A stretch of DNA of 64,000 nucleotides from contig JAFAYV010000052.1 in NCBI GenBank assembly GCA_019240115.1, positions 90,681 to 154,680 on the forward strand. Reading direction: 5' to 3'. This stretch comes from Solirubrobacterales bacterium. GTDB taxonomy: Bacteria; Actinomycetota; Thermoleophilia; Solirubrobacterales; Solirubrobacteraceae. The position numbers were made by a program, and so were the translations under genes. Under the pieces are notes generated by a model. It saw only the letters and a program-made list of their open reading frames with translations, made no database searches and was not told the DNA's origin. Shown in pieces: positions 32,733 through 40,993 of this stretch (position 1 is its first letter; the number at the start of each line of letters is the position of its first letter).

Positions 32733-34139
32733 ATGGCCCCCGACGATCTCACCCGTCCCGCAGACGCGCTCGTCATCTTCGGGATCACCGGCGATCTGGC
32801 CCGGAAGATGACCTTCCAGGCGCTCTACCGGCTCGAGCGCCGCGGGCTGCTCGACTGCCCGGTGATCGGCGTCGCCCTCGAGGACTGGACCGAGGACCAC
32901 CTGCGCGCGCACGCCCGCGACTCGATCGCCGGCACCGGCGAACGGATCGACGACCGGGTGTTCCGGCGGCTGGCCCGGCGACTGCGCTACGTCTGCGGCG
33001 ACTTCGGCGCCGGCGCGACCTATGCGGCGATCAAGCAGGCGCTCGGCGACGCCCAGAACCCGGTCTTCTACCTCGAGGTTCCGCCCTCGCTGTTCGCGAC
33101 GGTGGTCGCCGGCCTCGCCGATGCCGGTCTCGTCCAAGGCGGTCGCCGGGTGGTCGTCGAGAAGCCGTTCGGCTCCGACCTCGCCTCCGCCCGGCAGCTG
33201 GCCGCTGACCTGCACAAGCACATCGCCGAGGAGCAGCTGCTGCGCATCGACCATTTTCTTGGCAAGCTCGGCCTCGAGGAGATCCTCTACCTGCGCTTCG
33301 CCAACGCGTTCCTCGAGCCCGTGTGGAACCGCGGCTTCATCTCCTGCGTGCAGATCACGATGGCCGAGAGCCTCGGGGTCAAGGACCGCGGCCGGTTCTA
33401 TGACCCGGTGGGCGCGCTGCGCGACGTCGTCGTCAACCATCTGCTGCAGATCCTCGGCTCGTGCGCGATGGACGCGCCCGCGTCGGGCGCCGCCGACAGC
33501 CATAAGGACGCCAAGGTGGCGATCTTCCGCTCGGTGCTGCCCGCCGACCCGGGGCACTGCGTCCGCGGCCAGTACGACGGCTATCGGAAGATCGACGGAG
33601 TGCGGGCCAACTCGACGACCGAGACCTACGTGGCACTGCGCCTGCAGATCGACAGCTGGCGCTGGTCGGGCGTGCCGTTCTTCATCCGCACCGGCAAGCG
33701 GCTGCCGGCTCGTCAGACAGAGCTGCGGCTCGTCTTCCAGCACGCGCCACGACTGCCGTTCATCCCGACGACGCAGCGCCATCCGTCCCCGAGCCAGCTC
33801 GTCTTCCGCATCGACCCCGAGACGGGCATCCGGATGGTGCTCGACGCTCGGCGCGCGGACAAGCGCGGTGCGAGCGAGATCGAGCTCGACATGGAGTTCG
33901 CGCGCGAGGGCGGCGAGGGCGCGACGCCCTACGAGGAGCTCCTGCACGACGCGCTCATCGGCGACCGCTCCCACTTCACCCGGCAGGACATGGTCGAGGA
34001 GTGCTGGCGGATCGTGCAACCCCTGCTCGATGCCCCCCCGTCCGTCGTCCGCTACCCGCAGGGCTCCTGGGGTCCGCCGGAGGCCGATCAGCTGCTCAGC
34101 GGCCGCGGCGGCTGGCGCGGGCCCTGGCTGCCGAGTTAG
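32733..34139 (+). CDS. zwf: Glucose-6-phosphate 1-dehydrogenase
   Basis: The 468-residue enzyme opens the oxidative pentose phosphate pathway. The NADP-binding loop [11 protein letters not shown] is near residue 17, [10 protein letters not shown] near 135, and the catalytic RIDHFLGK near 170, with the expected His. The C-terminal half is complete ([27 protein letters not shown]). The start is ATG 32733; the TTG 15 bp upstream is less likely. It follows nfo by 42 bp and may share its transcript. No opcA or gnd partner is nearby. Confidence 0.94.
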   Translation: MAPDDLTRPADALVIFGITGDLARKMTFQALYRLERRGLLDCPVIGVALEDWTEDHLRAHARDSIAGTGERIDDRVFRRLARRLRYVCGDFGAGATYAAIKQALGDAQNPVFYLEVPPSLFATVVAGLADAGLVQGGRRVVVEKPFGSDLASARQLAADLHKHIAEEQLLRIDHFLGKLGLEEILYLRFANAFLEPVWNRGFISCVQITMAESLGVKDRGRFYDPVGALRDVVVNHLLQILGSCAMDAPASGAADSHKDAKVAIFRSVLPADPGHCVRGQYDGYRKIDGVRANSTTETYVALRLQIDSWRWSGVPFFIRTGKRLPARQTELRLVFQHAPRLPFIPTTQRHPSPSQLVFRIDPETGIRMVLDARRADKRGASEIELDMEFAREGGEGATPYEELLHDALIGDRSHFTRQDMVEECWRIVQPLLDAPPSVVRYPQGSWGPPEADQLLSGRGGWRGPWLPS

Positions 34140-34209
34140 GGTCCGCGTGCGCACCTCCTCGCGTCCGGCGCCGGGGCAGGTCGAGCGCTCGCGACGGCGA
34201 ACTGGTCTC

Positions 34210-34383
34210 ATGGACATGCGCGTCAGCCTGAGCACGATCATCTGGCTGGTCGTCGGGGTGCTCATCGCCTCGGCGCACCACTATCTCGAGAAGCTCGACG
34301 CGATCCGTCCCGTCGTCTCGGCGGCGCTTGCGGTCGTGCTCTGGCCGCTGCTGCTGCTCGGGATCAATCTCCACGTGCGCTGA
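34210..34383 (+). CDS. Small two-helix membrane protein (57 aa)
   Basis: I do not recognise this protein. It has two hydrophobic segments (STIIWLVVGVLIASAHHYL and VVSAALAVVLWPLLLLGINLHV) joined by EKLDAIRP. A second ATG at 34216 is also possible. It lies 70 bp after zwf on the same strand and stops 43 bp before the convergent dnaE end. Similar short membrane proteins are common in actinobacteria and are often missed. Ribosome-site evidence is weak. Confidence 0.6.
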   Translation: MDMRVSLSTIIWLVVGVLIASAHHYLEKLDAIRPVVSAALAVVLWPLLLLGINLHVR

Positions 34384-34426
34384 CCGCTTCGGCGGGGCGT
34401 CCGGCATCACCCCCAAACGCGGATTG

Positions 34427-37400
34427 TCAGGCGACGCTCGCCGCGCGGACCTCCGACGGCGCGTCGGCCGGGTCGCGCTCGGCGCCCGCGTCGCGCTCGG
34501 CGACCCCGGCGGCCCCGGCGGCCCCGGCGGCCTCGGCGGCCTCGGCGGCCTCGGCGGCCTCGGCCTCGGCGGCCTCGGCGATCATCGCCGATCCGAGCAG
34601 CGCGTCGAGCTCGGCGTGGAGGCTCGCGGAGCGGGCGACGCGGAAGCTCGGCCCGAGCCGCAGCCGGCGGGCACCGACCGTGGTCGCGAGCTCGATGACG
34701 ACGTCGGCCTCGCCGGGAAAGCCGGCGAGGACCTCCTTGAGCTCGGCGAGCGCCGTGGCGGGCAGCAGGGTGGCGTCGAGGCGCAAGCGCAGCGCGGCGG
34801 CACGCAGCACCGGTTTGGCGGCCTGAACCTGGGCGTCGCGGACCTCCTGCTCGGTCGGCACGAAACGCTCGACCTGCTGGGCGATGAGGCAGGTCTTGTC
34901 GCGATCCTTATGGTCCACGCGCCCGCGCACGAGCACGATCGAGTCCTGGTGCAGCGCGTCGTCGCAGGAGTCCAACACCTTGCCGAAGACGACGATCTCG
35001 ACCGAGGCATCGAGGTCGTAGATCGTCGCGAACATCATCCAGTCGCCTTTCTTGGTCTTGATCCGCTTCGCCTGGGTGACCATCCCGCCGATCGTCACCC
35101 AGTCGCCGTCGCGGCGATCGGGAAGCTCGAGCAGGGTGCTGTCGACCCTGGCGCGGAGCGCCGGACCGACGTCCTTGAGTGGATGAGCGGAGATGAACAG
35201 CCCGAGCGCCTCCTTCTCGGCGACGAGCAGCTCGTTGCGGTCGAACTCCTCGCCGGGGATCGGCGCGTGGCTGGGCGCCGCGAACGCGCCCGGCGGCGCG
35301 CCGAGTCCCCCGCCGAGCCCGTCCGCCGGCTGCGCCGGCGCGAGGTCGAAGATCGAGCCCTGACCGATGAGCGCGTCCTGCTGGGCCTTCTGACCCGCCG
35401 CCTGGGCCTGCTCGAGGACGGCGAGCATGCCCTTGCGGGTCGCGTTCGTCGATCCGAAGGCGCCGCACTTGATCAGCGCCTCGACCGCCTTGCGGTTGAC
35501 CGCGCGGTTGTCGACGCGCTCGCAGAAGTCGAACAGGCTCGTGAATGGACGTTGGGGGCCGCCCGCCTCGCCCTCGCGAGCGCGCTTGATCGCCTCCACC
35601 GCCTGGAAGCCGACGCCCTTGACGGCGTCGAGGCCGAAGCGGATGTTGCCGTCGACGACGACGAACTCGTGGTCGGACAGGTTGACGTCGGGCGGCAGGA
35701 TCGCGATCCCCATCTGCTCGGCCTGGGCGACGAAGAAGGGCACCTTGTCCTTGGTCTCCATCACCGAGGAGATGAGCGCGGCCATGTACTCGGCCGGGTA
35801 GTTGGCCCGCAGCCACGCCGTCCGATAGGAGATGAGCGTGTAGCAGGCGGCGTGCGAGCGGTTGAACGAGTAGTCGGCGGACTTCTCGTTCGTCGTCCAC
35901 AGCCACTCGATCGTTGACTCGGAGGTCCCCGAAGCGCGGCAGCCGTCGTAGAACTCGGGCCGCAGCCGGGCCATCGCCTCGCGGTTCTTCTTGCCGATCG
36001 CCTTGCGCAGATCGTCGGCCTTGGCCCCGCTGAAGCCCGCGAGCTCGGTGGCGATCCGCATCGCCTGCTCCTGATAGAGGATGACGCCCTTCGTCGACTC
36101 GAGGATCGGCCGCAGCCGCTCGTCGAGATACGTGACCGAGTCCGGGTCGCGCTTGCCCCGCGCGTAGGTCGGGATCTGGTCCATCGCCCCCGGTCGATAC
36201 AGCGCGTTGAGCGCGACGAGGTCGTCGAACTCGGTCGGTCGCACCTTCTTCAGCGCCTCGCGCATGCCCTCGGACTCGAACTGGAACACCCCGACCGAGT
36301 CGCCGTTGGCGAGCATCTGGTAGGTGGGAGCGTGGTCGAGCGGGAGCGTGCTCATGTCGGGGCGATCGCCGGTCGAGCGCTCCACGATGTCGAGCGCGTC
36401 CTCGATCACGTCGAGGTTGCGCAGCCCGAGGAAGTCCATCTTCAGCAGCCCGAGCTTCTCGACGGGCTTCATCGAGAACTGCGTCACGGTGCGGAACACG
36501 CGCTCGCCGTTCTCGTCCGCGCCGGCGTCGGCGATCTGCAGCGGCAGGATGTCGGTCAGGGGACGATCGGAGATGACCACGGCGGCGGCGTGGATCGACG
36601 AGTTGCGGATCGTGCCCTCGAGGCCGCGGGCGACGTCGACGATCGCCTTGGCCACCCCGTCGCGGTCGACCTCGGCGCGCAGCGGTTGGCCCGGCGCCAG
36701 GCACTCCGCGAACTTCGGGGGCCGCCCCTGCTGGGGGTCTGGGATGAGCTTGGCCAGCCGGTCTCCCACCCCGTAGTCGTGGCCGAGCACCCGCGCCGCG
36801 TCGCGCGTCGCCGCGCGCGGGAACATCTTGCCGAAGGTGACGATCTGGGCGACCGCCTCCTTGCCGTACTTCTCGGTCACGTAGCGGATGACGCGCTCGC
36901 GACCGCGCACCGAGAAGTCCATGTCGATGTCGGGCATCGACACGCGCTCAGGGTTGAGGAACCGCTCGAACAGCAGGTCGTAGCGCAGCGGGTCGACGTC
37001 GGTGATCTGCAGGCAGTAGGCGACGATCGAGCCGGCCGCCGAGCCGCGGCCCGGGCCGACCGCGATCCCGGAGTCCTTGGCGAACTTGACGAAGTCCCAG
37101 ACGATCAGGAAGTAGGCGTTGAACCCCATCCGGTCGATGACGCCGAGCTCATAGTCGGCTCGCTCGCGCGCCTGTGCCGGCACCGGCTCCCCGTAGCGAT
37201 GGGCCAGCCCGCGCGCGACCAGCTCGCGCAGGAACTCTCCCTCCCCCTGCTCGCCGGGCGTCGGATAGCGCGGGATGAGCTGGCGGTCGAGCTCGAGCTC
37301 GACGTCGCACCGCTCGGCGATCTCCACGGTCGAGGCGATCGCCTCGGGCCACTGCGCAAACGCGTCGGCCATCTCCTGGCTCGAGCGCAGATAGAACTCG

Positions 37401-38119
37401 TTGCTCTCGAAGGTGATCTTCGGCTGGCTGAGCGTCGACTTCGTCTGCACGCACAGCAGTGCGGCGTGGTGGTGGTAGTCCTCGCGCCGAAGGTAGTGGA
37501 CGTCGCCGGTGCCGACGAGCGGACGACCGAGCTCGCCGGCGATGCGCACGATCTGCTCGTTGCACCGGTCTTGGAGCGCGAGGCCGTTCTTCTGCACCTC
37601 GAAGTAGACGTTCTCGCGTCCGACCGCCTCCATGAGCTCCTGGGCGTGCGCGCGGGCGTCGCCCGGGCGCTCGTCGGCGAGCAGCTGGCAGAACCGCGAC
37701 GCCAGACAGCCGGTGAGCGCGATCACGCCCTCGCCGTGCTCGGCGAGCTGGGCCATGTCGACCGACGGCTTGCCGCGCTGATATCCATCGAGAAAGCCCG
37801 CCGAGGAGAGCCTGACCAGGTTCCGATAGCCAATCGGGGTGGCCGCCAGCAGGGTCAGGTGATAGCGGTCGAGCTTGCCCGGCGCGCGCACCGCGTGGTC
37901 GTCCACGACATAGATCTCGCAGCCGAGGATCGGCTTGACCCCGCGTTCGCGACACGCGGTGAACAGCTCCACCGAACCGTTCATCACTCCATGGTCGGTC
38001 AGCCCGAGCGCCGGCTGCTCGTACTCGGCGGCGCGCTCGGCGAGCGCCTCGATCTTGCATGCCCCGTCGAGCAGCGAGTACTCGGAGTGAACGTGGAGGT
38101 GGGCGCAGACGGAGGTCAT
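34427..38119 (-). CDS. dnaE: DNA polymerase III alpha subunit DnaE
   Basis: The 1230-residue replicative polymerase has a PHP domain at residues 1-280, the catalytic core around PDIDMDF near 395, a tandem HhH region and an OB fold near 980-1080 (WVTIGGMVTQAKRIKTKKGDW). The PHP metal ligands of the proofreading type all look present: H9, H11, D18, H43, E68, H87, the Cys in LTGCLAS, and Asp/His in GTGDVHYL. In Mycobacterium this site provides the exonuclease. The C-terminus ends in an Ala/Glu repeat. A TAATCT at about 20 bp before ATG may be the -10. The preceding gene's stop is 69 bp upstream. Confidence 0.95.
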   Translation of the reverse strand: MTSVCAHLHVHSEYSLLDGACKIEALAERAAEYEQPALGLTDHGVMNGSVELFTACRERGVKPILGCEIYVVDDHAVRAPGKLDRYHLTLLAATPIGYRNLVRLSSAGFLDGYQRGKPSVDMAQLAEHGEGVIALTGCLASRFCQLLADERPGDARAHAQELMEAVGRENVYFEVQKNGLALQDRCNEQIVRIAGELGRPLVGTGDVHYLRREDYHHHAALLCVQTKSTLSQPKITFESNEFYLRSSQEMADAFAQWPEAIASTVEIAERCDVELELDRQLIPRYPTPGEQGEGEFLRELVARGLAHRYGEPVPAQARERADYELGVIDRMGFNAYFLIVWDFVKFAKDSGIAVGPGRGSAAGSIVAYCLQITDVDPLRYDLLFERFLNPERVSMPDIDMDFSVRGRERVIRYVTEKYGKEAVAQIVTFGKMFPRAATRDAARVLGHDYGVGDRLAKLIPDPQQGRPPKFAECLAPGQPLRAEVDRDGVAKAIVDVARGLEGTIRNSSIHAAAVVISDRPLTDILPLQIADAGADENGERVFRTVTQFSMKPVEKLGLLKMDFLGLRNLDVIEDALDIVERSTGDRPDMSTLPLDHAPTYQMLANGDSVGVFQFESEGMREALKKVRPTEFDDLVALNALYRPGAMDQIPTYARGKRDPDSVTYLDERLRPILESTKGVILYQEQAMRIATELAGFSGAKADDLRKAIGKKNREAMARLRPEFYDGCRASGTSESTIEWLWTTNEKSADYSFNRSHAACYTLISYRTAWLRANYPAEYMAALISSVMETKDKVPFFVAQAEQMGIAILPPDVNLSDHEFVVVDGNIRFGLDAVKGVGFQAVEAIKRAREGEAGGPQRPFTSLFDFCERVDNRAVNRKAVEALIKCGAFGSTNATRKGMLAVLEQAQAAGQKAQQDALIGQGSIFDLAPAQPADGLGGGLGAPPGAFAAPSHAPIPGEEFDRNELLVAEKEALGLFISAHPLKDVGPALRARVDSTLLELPDRRDGDWVTIGGMVTQAKRIKTKKGDWMMFATIYDLDASVEIVVFGKVLDSCDDALHQDSIVLVRGRVDHKDRDKTCLIAQQVERFVPTEQEVRDAQVQAAKPVLRAAALRLRLDATLLPATALAELKEVLAGFPGEADVVIELATTVGARRLRLGPSFRVARSASLHAELDALLGSAMIAEAAEAEAAEAAEAAEAAGAAGAAGVAERDAGAERDPADAPSEVRAASVA
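34503..34580 (-). repeat. 9-bp tandem repeats in the dnaE 3' end
   Basis: GGCCTCGGC/GGCCCCGGC units repeat about eight times and encode Ala-Glu-Ala and Ala-Gly-Ala runs near the C-terminus of DnaE. In-frame and purely coding; probably a disordered tail. Confidence 0.85.
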
Positions 38120-38188
38120 CGGCGGCTGGTTTCCAGATTAGGCGTCGTGGCGGACGCCGTGACCGACGGCCGGGCGTCGGCCGGAAAT

Positions 38189-40861
38189 TCAGCCGCTGCG
38201 TGCGTAATCGAGCCAGCCGCGCAACGTCGCCAGCGGCCCCGGATCCCCGCCGACGAGCGCCGCGGCCGTGCCACCGCCGGCGAGCACCGCCGCCAGAGCG
38301 TCCGCCGAGCCGCTGATCCGCGTTGTCGCGGTCTCGCCCGCCGGCGGCGTCGTCGACACCGCGACCCGCCGTCCCGGGCGCACGATCAGGTACGTGCCGC
38401 GCTCCCCCGGGCTCGCGCACTCGGTGTCCTCGTGCGCGATGACGAAGTCCTGCCCGCGCGTCCATGCCGGCTCGACGACTGCGCCAGCGAGCGACAGCAC
38501 GCTCCGCGGGCTCAGCCGCGCCCCCGCGTAGCCCAGCCAGCCGGGATCGAGCGGCAGGCCCAGCAGCGCCTGGAGCACGGCCAACCCTCGCCGGCGGCCG
38601 CGCACCCGCGCCACGCGCAAACCGACATAGCGCCAGATGCCGTGGGCGTTCAACAGCCGCGCGATCCGAGCCGGCTCGCCCCGGACCCGGAAGAACACCC
38701 GCTCGAGCGGTCGCGGATCCTCGGCGCGCTCGACGACCGTCTCGCCGTCGCGCACTGTCACCCGCACGCACCCCCGGCCGGGACCGAGGACGAGGTCGTA
38801 GGCGAGCGGGCCGCGGTCGACGACCCGCTGCAGGGGCAGCAGCTCGAGGACGAGCTGGCCGGCCGCGTCGGGGTCGGAGCGAACGAGGCGCCGGAACGCC
38901 CGCCGCAGGGGCTGGCCGGCCGGAATCGACACCGGCGCCGGGCCGGTCTCCGGAGCGGGCTGCGGGACGGGCGCCTCCCCGGGCGTCGCCTCCCCGGCGG
39001 GCGCCGGCTGTCCCGCGGGTGCCTCCTCCCCCGCGGGCGTCTCCTCCGCGTTCCCCTCGCGCGGCGGCACGGCCTCGCGCAGTCGCGTCAGCGCGTCGGC
39101 GAGACGGTCGGGGGTCACGGGTCCCGCCTCAGCGGCCACGTCAGCGGCCGTGGACGCCTGCGTGGAAGGGTCGGCGGGCGGCTCGGGCGGCGTGGCCGGT
39201 CGCAGGCCGTCGAGGGCATGGCGCAGACGCCCGATCGCGGCGTAGGCCTCGCGCGAGCGCTCGCGCTGGCCGCCGAGCTGATCCTCGAGCTCGACCACAT
39301 GGCGTTCGGCGGAGAGGCGCAGCCGGCGCTCGCGCTCGAGCATCGTCCGCAGCTCGGCGAGCTCGGCGCGGACCTGGGCGAGCGTGCTCTCGGTCCGCTT
39401 GTCGAGGGCCGTGCGAGCGGCGAGGCGGGACTCGGCGGCGACGAGGCGGGAGCGCAGGCCGGCGTCGGCGCACGCGCGCGCGTCGAGCTCGCGGCGCAGG
39501 GTGTCGACGAGCCGGTCGGCCGAGACGGGATGCAGCGGCGGGCCCAGGGGCGGGACGGCGGCGCCTCCCACCGCGGTGCCCGATCCGGCCGCGCCCGAAC
39601 CGGCCGCGCCCGGGCTGGCCGCACCCGGGCTGGCCGCGCCCGGGCTGGCCGCGTCCGTGCCGGCTGTGCTCGGCGGGGCAGGACCCGGCTCGGAGGCGCC
39701 CGGCTCGCCGACGAGTGGCGGCGTCTCACTAGGCGCCGCCCCCGCTCCCGCCGGGCCCGGCGGAGGCGGACCGTCGGCGGCCGCGGCATCGGCGCGAGGC
39801 TCCGCGGGCACTCGCAAGTGGCCCCGGGCTCCCCCGCGGCGGACGGTCAGCTCGCGCTCGAAGGCGAGCCGCGCGGTCTCGCCGCCGGGGATCCCCCCGG
39901 GGAGAGCCGGCCCAGCGGTTGCCTCGGCCTCGGCCAGTGCCCGCTGAAGCTCCCGCGCGCGCGACGACTGCTCGGCGGCCGCTCGCTCGGCGGCCTCGGC
40001 GCGACGCCACGCGCGCTCGATCTCGCTGGGCATCCCGGCGCGCTGCGGCGCGACCGGGGGGGCGCGCTGCTCCGAGGCCGCCTCCTCGGCCGGCGGCGGC
40101 TCCTCGTGCTCGAGCGACGGCTCCTCATGCGGCGGCGGCTCCACGCGCCCCAGCGGCTCCGCGTGTCCCGGCGACGACTCCGCGTGCCCCGGCAGCGGCT
40201 CCTGGTGCTCGACCGGCGGCGGCTCCTCGTCCCCCGGCGACGGCTCCGCGTGCCCCGGCGACGGCTCCTCGCGCCCCGGCAGCGGCTCCTCGGGCTCGAC
40301 CGGCGGCGGCTCCGCGTGGCCCGGCGACGGCTCCTCGCGCCCCGGCAGCGGCTCCTCGTGCTCGACCGGCGACGGCTCCTCGCGCCCCGGCGACGGCTCG
40401 TCGCGCGCGCCCTTCGCCGCGTCACCCGTGGGTCCGCCGACCGCGACCTCCCAGACCGTTGCCTCGGGACGCGCGGCGTCGAGAGGCCCGGCCTCGGGAC
40501 GCGCGGCCTCGGCGGAGGGCGCCTCCGATCCCGCCGCGGCGCCGGTCACGGGCAGCGGCACCGTGATCGTCCCCCACGACAGCCACGCGTTACCGCCGAG
40601 CCAGGGCGCCAGCCACCCGGGCAGCGAGAAGCTCAGCCGCCACATGCCCGGCGCGGTGCCGCCGACGCTCGGGGGCTCGGGCATCGCCGGGAAGCGGTGC
40701 CGGCGACCCTCGGCCTCGACGACGAGGGCGACGGGGCCGGTGCCGGCGGGGCGTCGGCGCCGCCAGCGTCCGCCGACCCGCACCGTCAGGTTGCCCGCGC
40801 CGGCATCGAACCACTCGACGCTCTCGACGCCGACCGACGCGGTCCCCGAGAGGTCGCTCAT
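38189..40861 (-). CDS. Large unrecognised protein: beta-domain, repeats, coiled coil, SCP2-like C-terminus
   Basis: I do not recognise this 890-residue protein as a whole. Residues 1-110 are a beta-rich domain (LTVRVGGRWRRRRP, VVEAEGRRHRFP, MWRLSFSLPGWLAP) that is paralogous to the N-terminus of the neighbour at 40994-42607. About 120-270 is a Pro/Glu repeat built on EEPSPG. About 275-315 and 440-555 are coiled coils (ESRLAARTALDKRTESTLAQVRAEL). About 645-890 is a globular region (LAYDLVLGPGRGCVRVTVRDGETV, ARLLNAHGIWRYVGLRVARVRGRR). Its end, TTRISGSADALAAVLAGGGT and GDPGPLATLRGWLDYARSG, resembles SCP2 sterol-binding domains. There is no signal peptide or membrane segment. It may be a cytoplasmic scaffold that senses a lipid-like ligand; that is inference. 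dnaE follows 69 bp downstream. Confidence 0.7.
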   Translation of the reverse strand: MSDLSGTASVGVESVEWFDAGAGNLTVRVGGRWRRRRPAGTGPVALVVEAEGRRHRFPAMPEPPSVGGTAPGMWRLSFSLPGWLAPWLGGNAWLSWGTITVPLPVTGAAAGSEAPSAEAARPEAGPLDAARPEATVWEVAVGGPTGDAAKGARDEPSPGREEPSPVEHEEPLPGREEPSPGHAEPPPVEPEEPLPGREEPSPGHAEPSPGDEEPPPVEHQEPLPGHAESSPGHAEPLGRVEPPPHEEPSLEHEEPPPAEEAASEQRAPPVAPQRAGMPSEIERAWRRAEAAERAAAEQSSRARELQRALAEAEATAGPALPGGIPGGETARLAFERELTVRRGGARGHLRVPAEPRADAAAADGPPPPGPAGAGAAPSETPPLVGEPGASEPGPAPPSTAGTDAASPGAASPGAASPGAAGSGAAGSGTAVGGAAVPPLGPPLHPVSADRLVDTLRRELDARACADAGLRSRLVAAESRLAARTALDKRTESTLAQVRAELAELRTMLERERRLRLSAERHVVELEDQLGGQRERSREAYAAIGRLRHALDGLRPATPPEPPADPSTQASTAADVAAEAGPVTPDRLADALTRLREAVPPREGNAEETPAGEEAPAGQPAPAGEATPGEAPVPQPAPETGPAPVSIPAGQPLRRAFRRLVRSDPDAAGQLVLELLPLQRVVDRGPLAYDLVLGPGRGCVRVTVRDGETVVERAEDPRPLERVFFRVRGEPARIARLLNAHGIWRYVGLRVARVRGRRRGLAVLQALLGLPLDPGWLGYAGARLSPRSVLSLAGAVVEPAWTRGQDFVIAHEDTECASPGERGTYLIVRPGRRVAVSTTPPAGETATTRISGSADALAAVLAGGGTAAALVGGDPGPLATLRGWLDYARSG
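39575..39665 (-). repeat. 15-bp coding repeats (Ala-Ala-Ser-Pro-Gly) in the 890-aa gene
   Basis: CGGGCTGGCCGCGCC-type 15-bp units repeat about five times and encode AASPG / AAGSG pentapeptides between the two coiled coils. A second, longer imperfect array at about 40085-40415 encodes the EEPSPGR/EEPLPGR family. Confidence 0.8.
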
Positions 40862-40901
40862 CGCGCCGCCGTCCGGCGTCGGCGGCCGGCGGGGCCTGAT
40901 G

Positions 40902-40913
40902 TCACGATCGTGA
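40902..40913. promoter_or_regulatory. Perfect 12-bp palindrome TCACGATCGTGA
   Basis: It lies 41 bp upstream of the 890-residue gene, in the 132-bp gap that follows the 537-residue gene on the same strand. Position and symmetry suit an operator for a dimeric regulator. No clear -10/-35 pair is visible. Confidence 0.5.
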
Positions 40914-40993
40914 GCAGCATCCGGGTCGGGTCGCGACCCTACGTCGCCCGGCGGATGGATCGACGTGCTCGCGCCACCGATCCGCCCGAGCGC

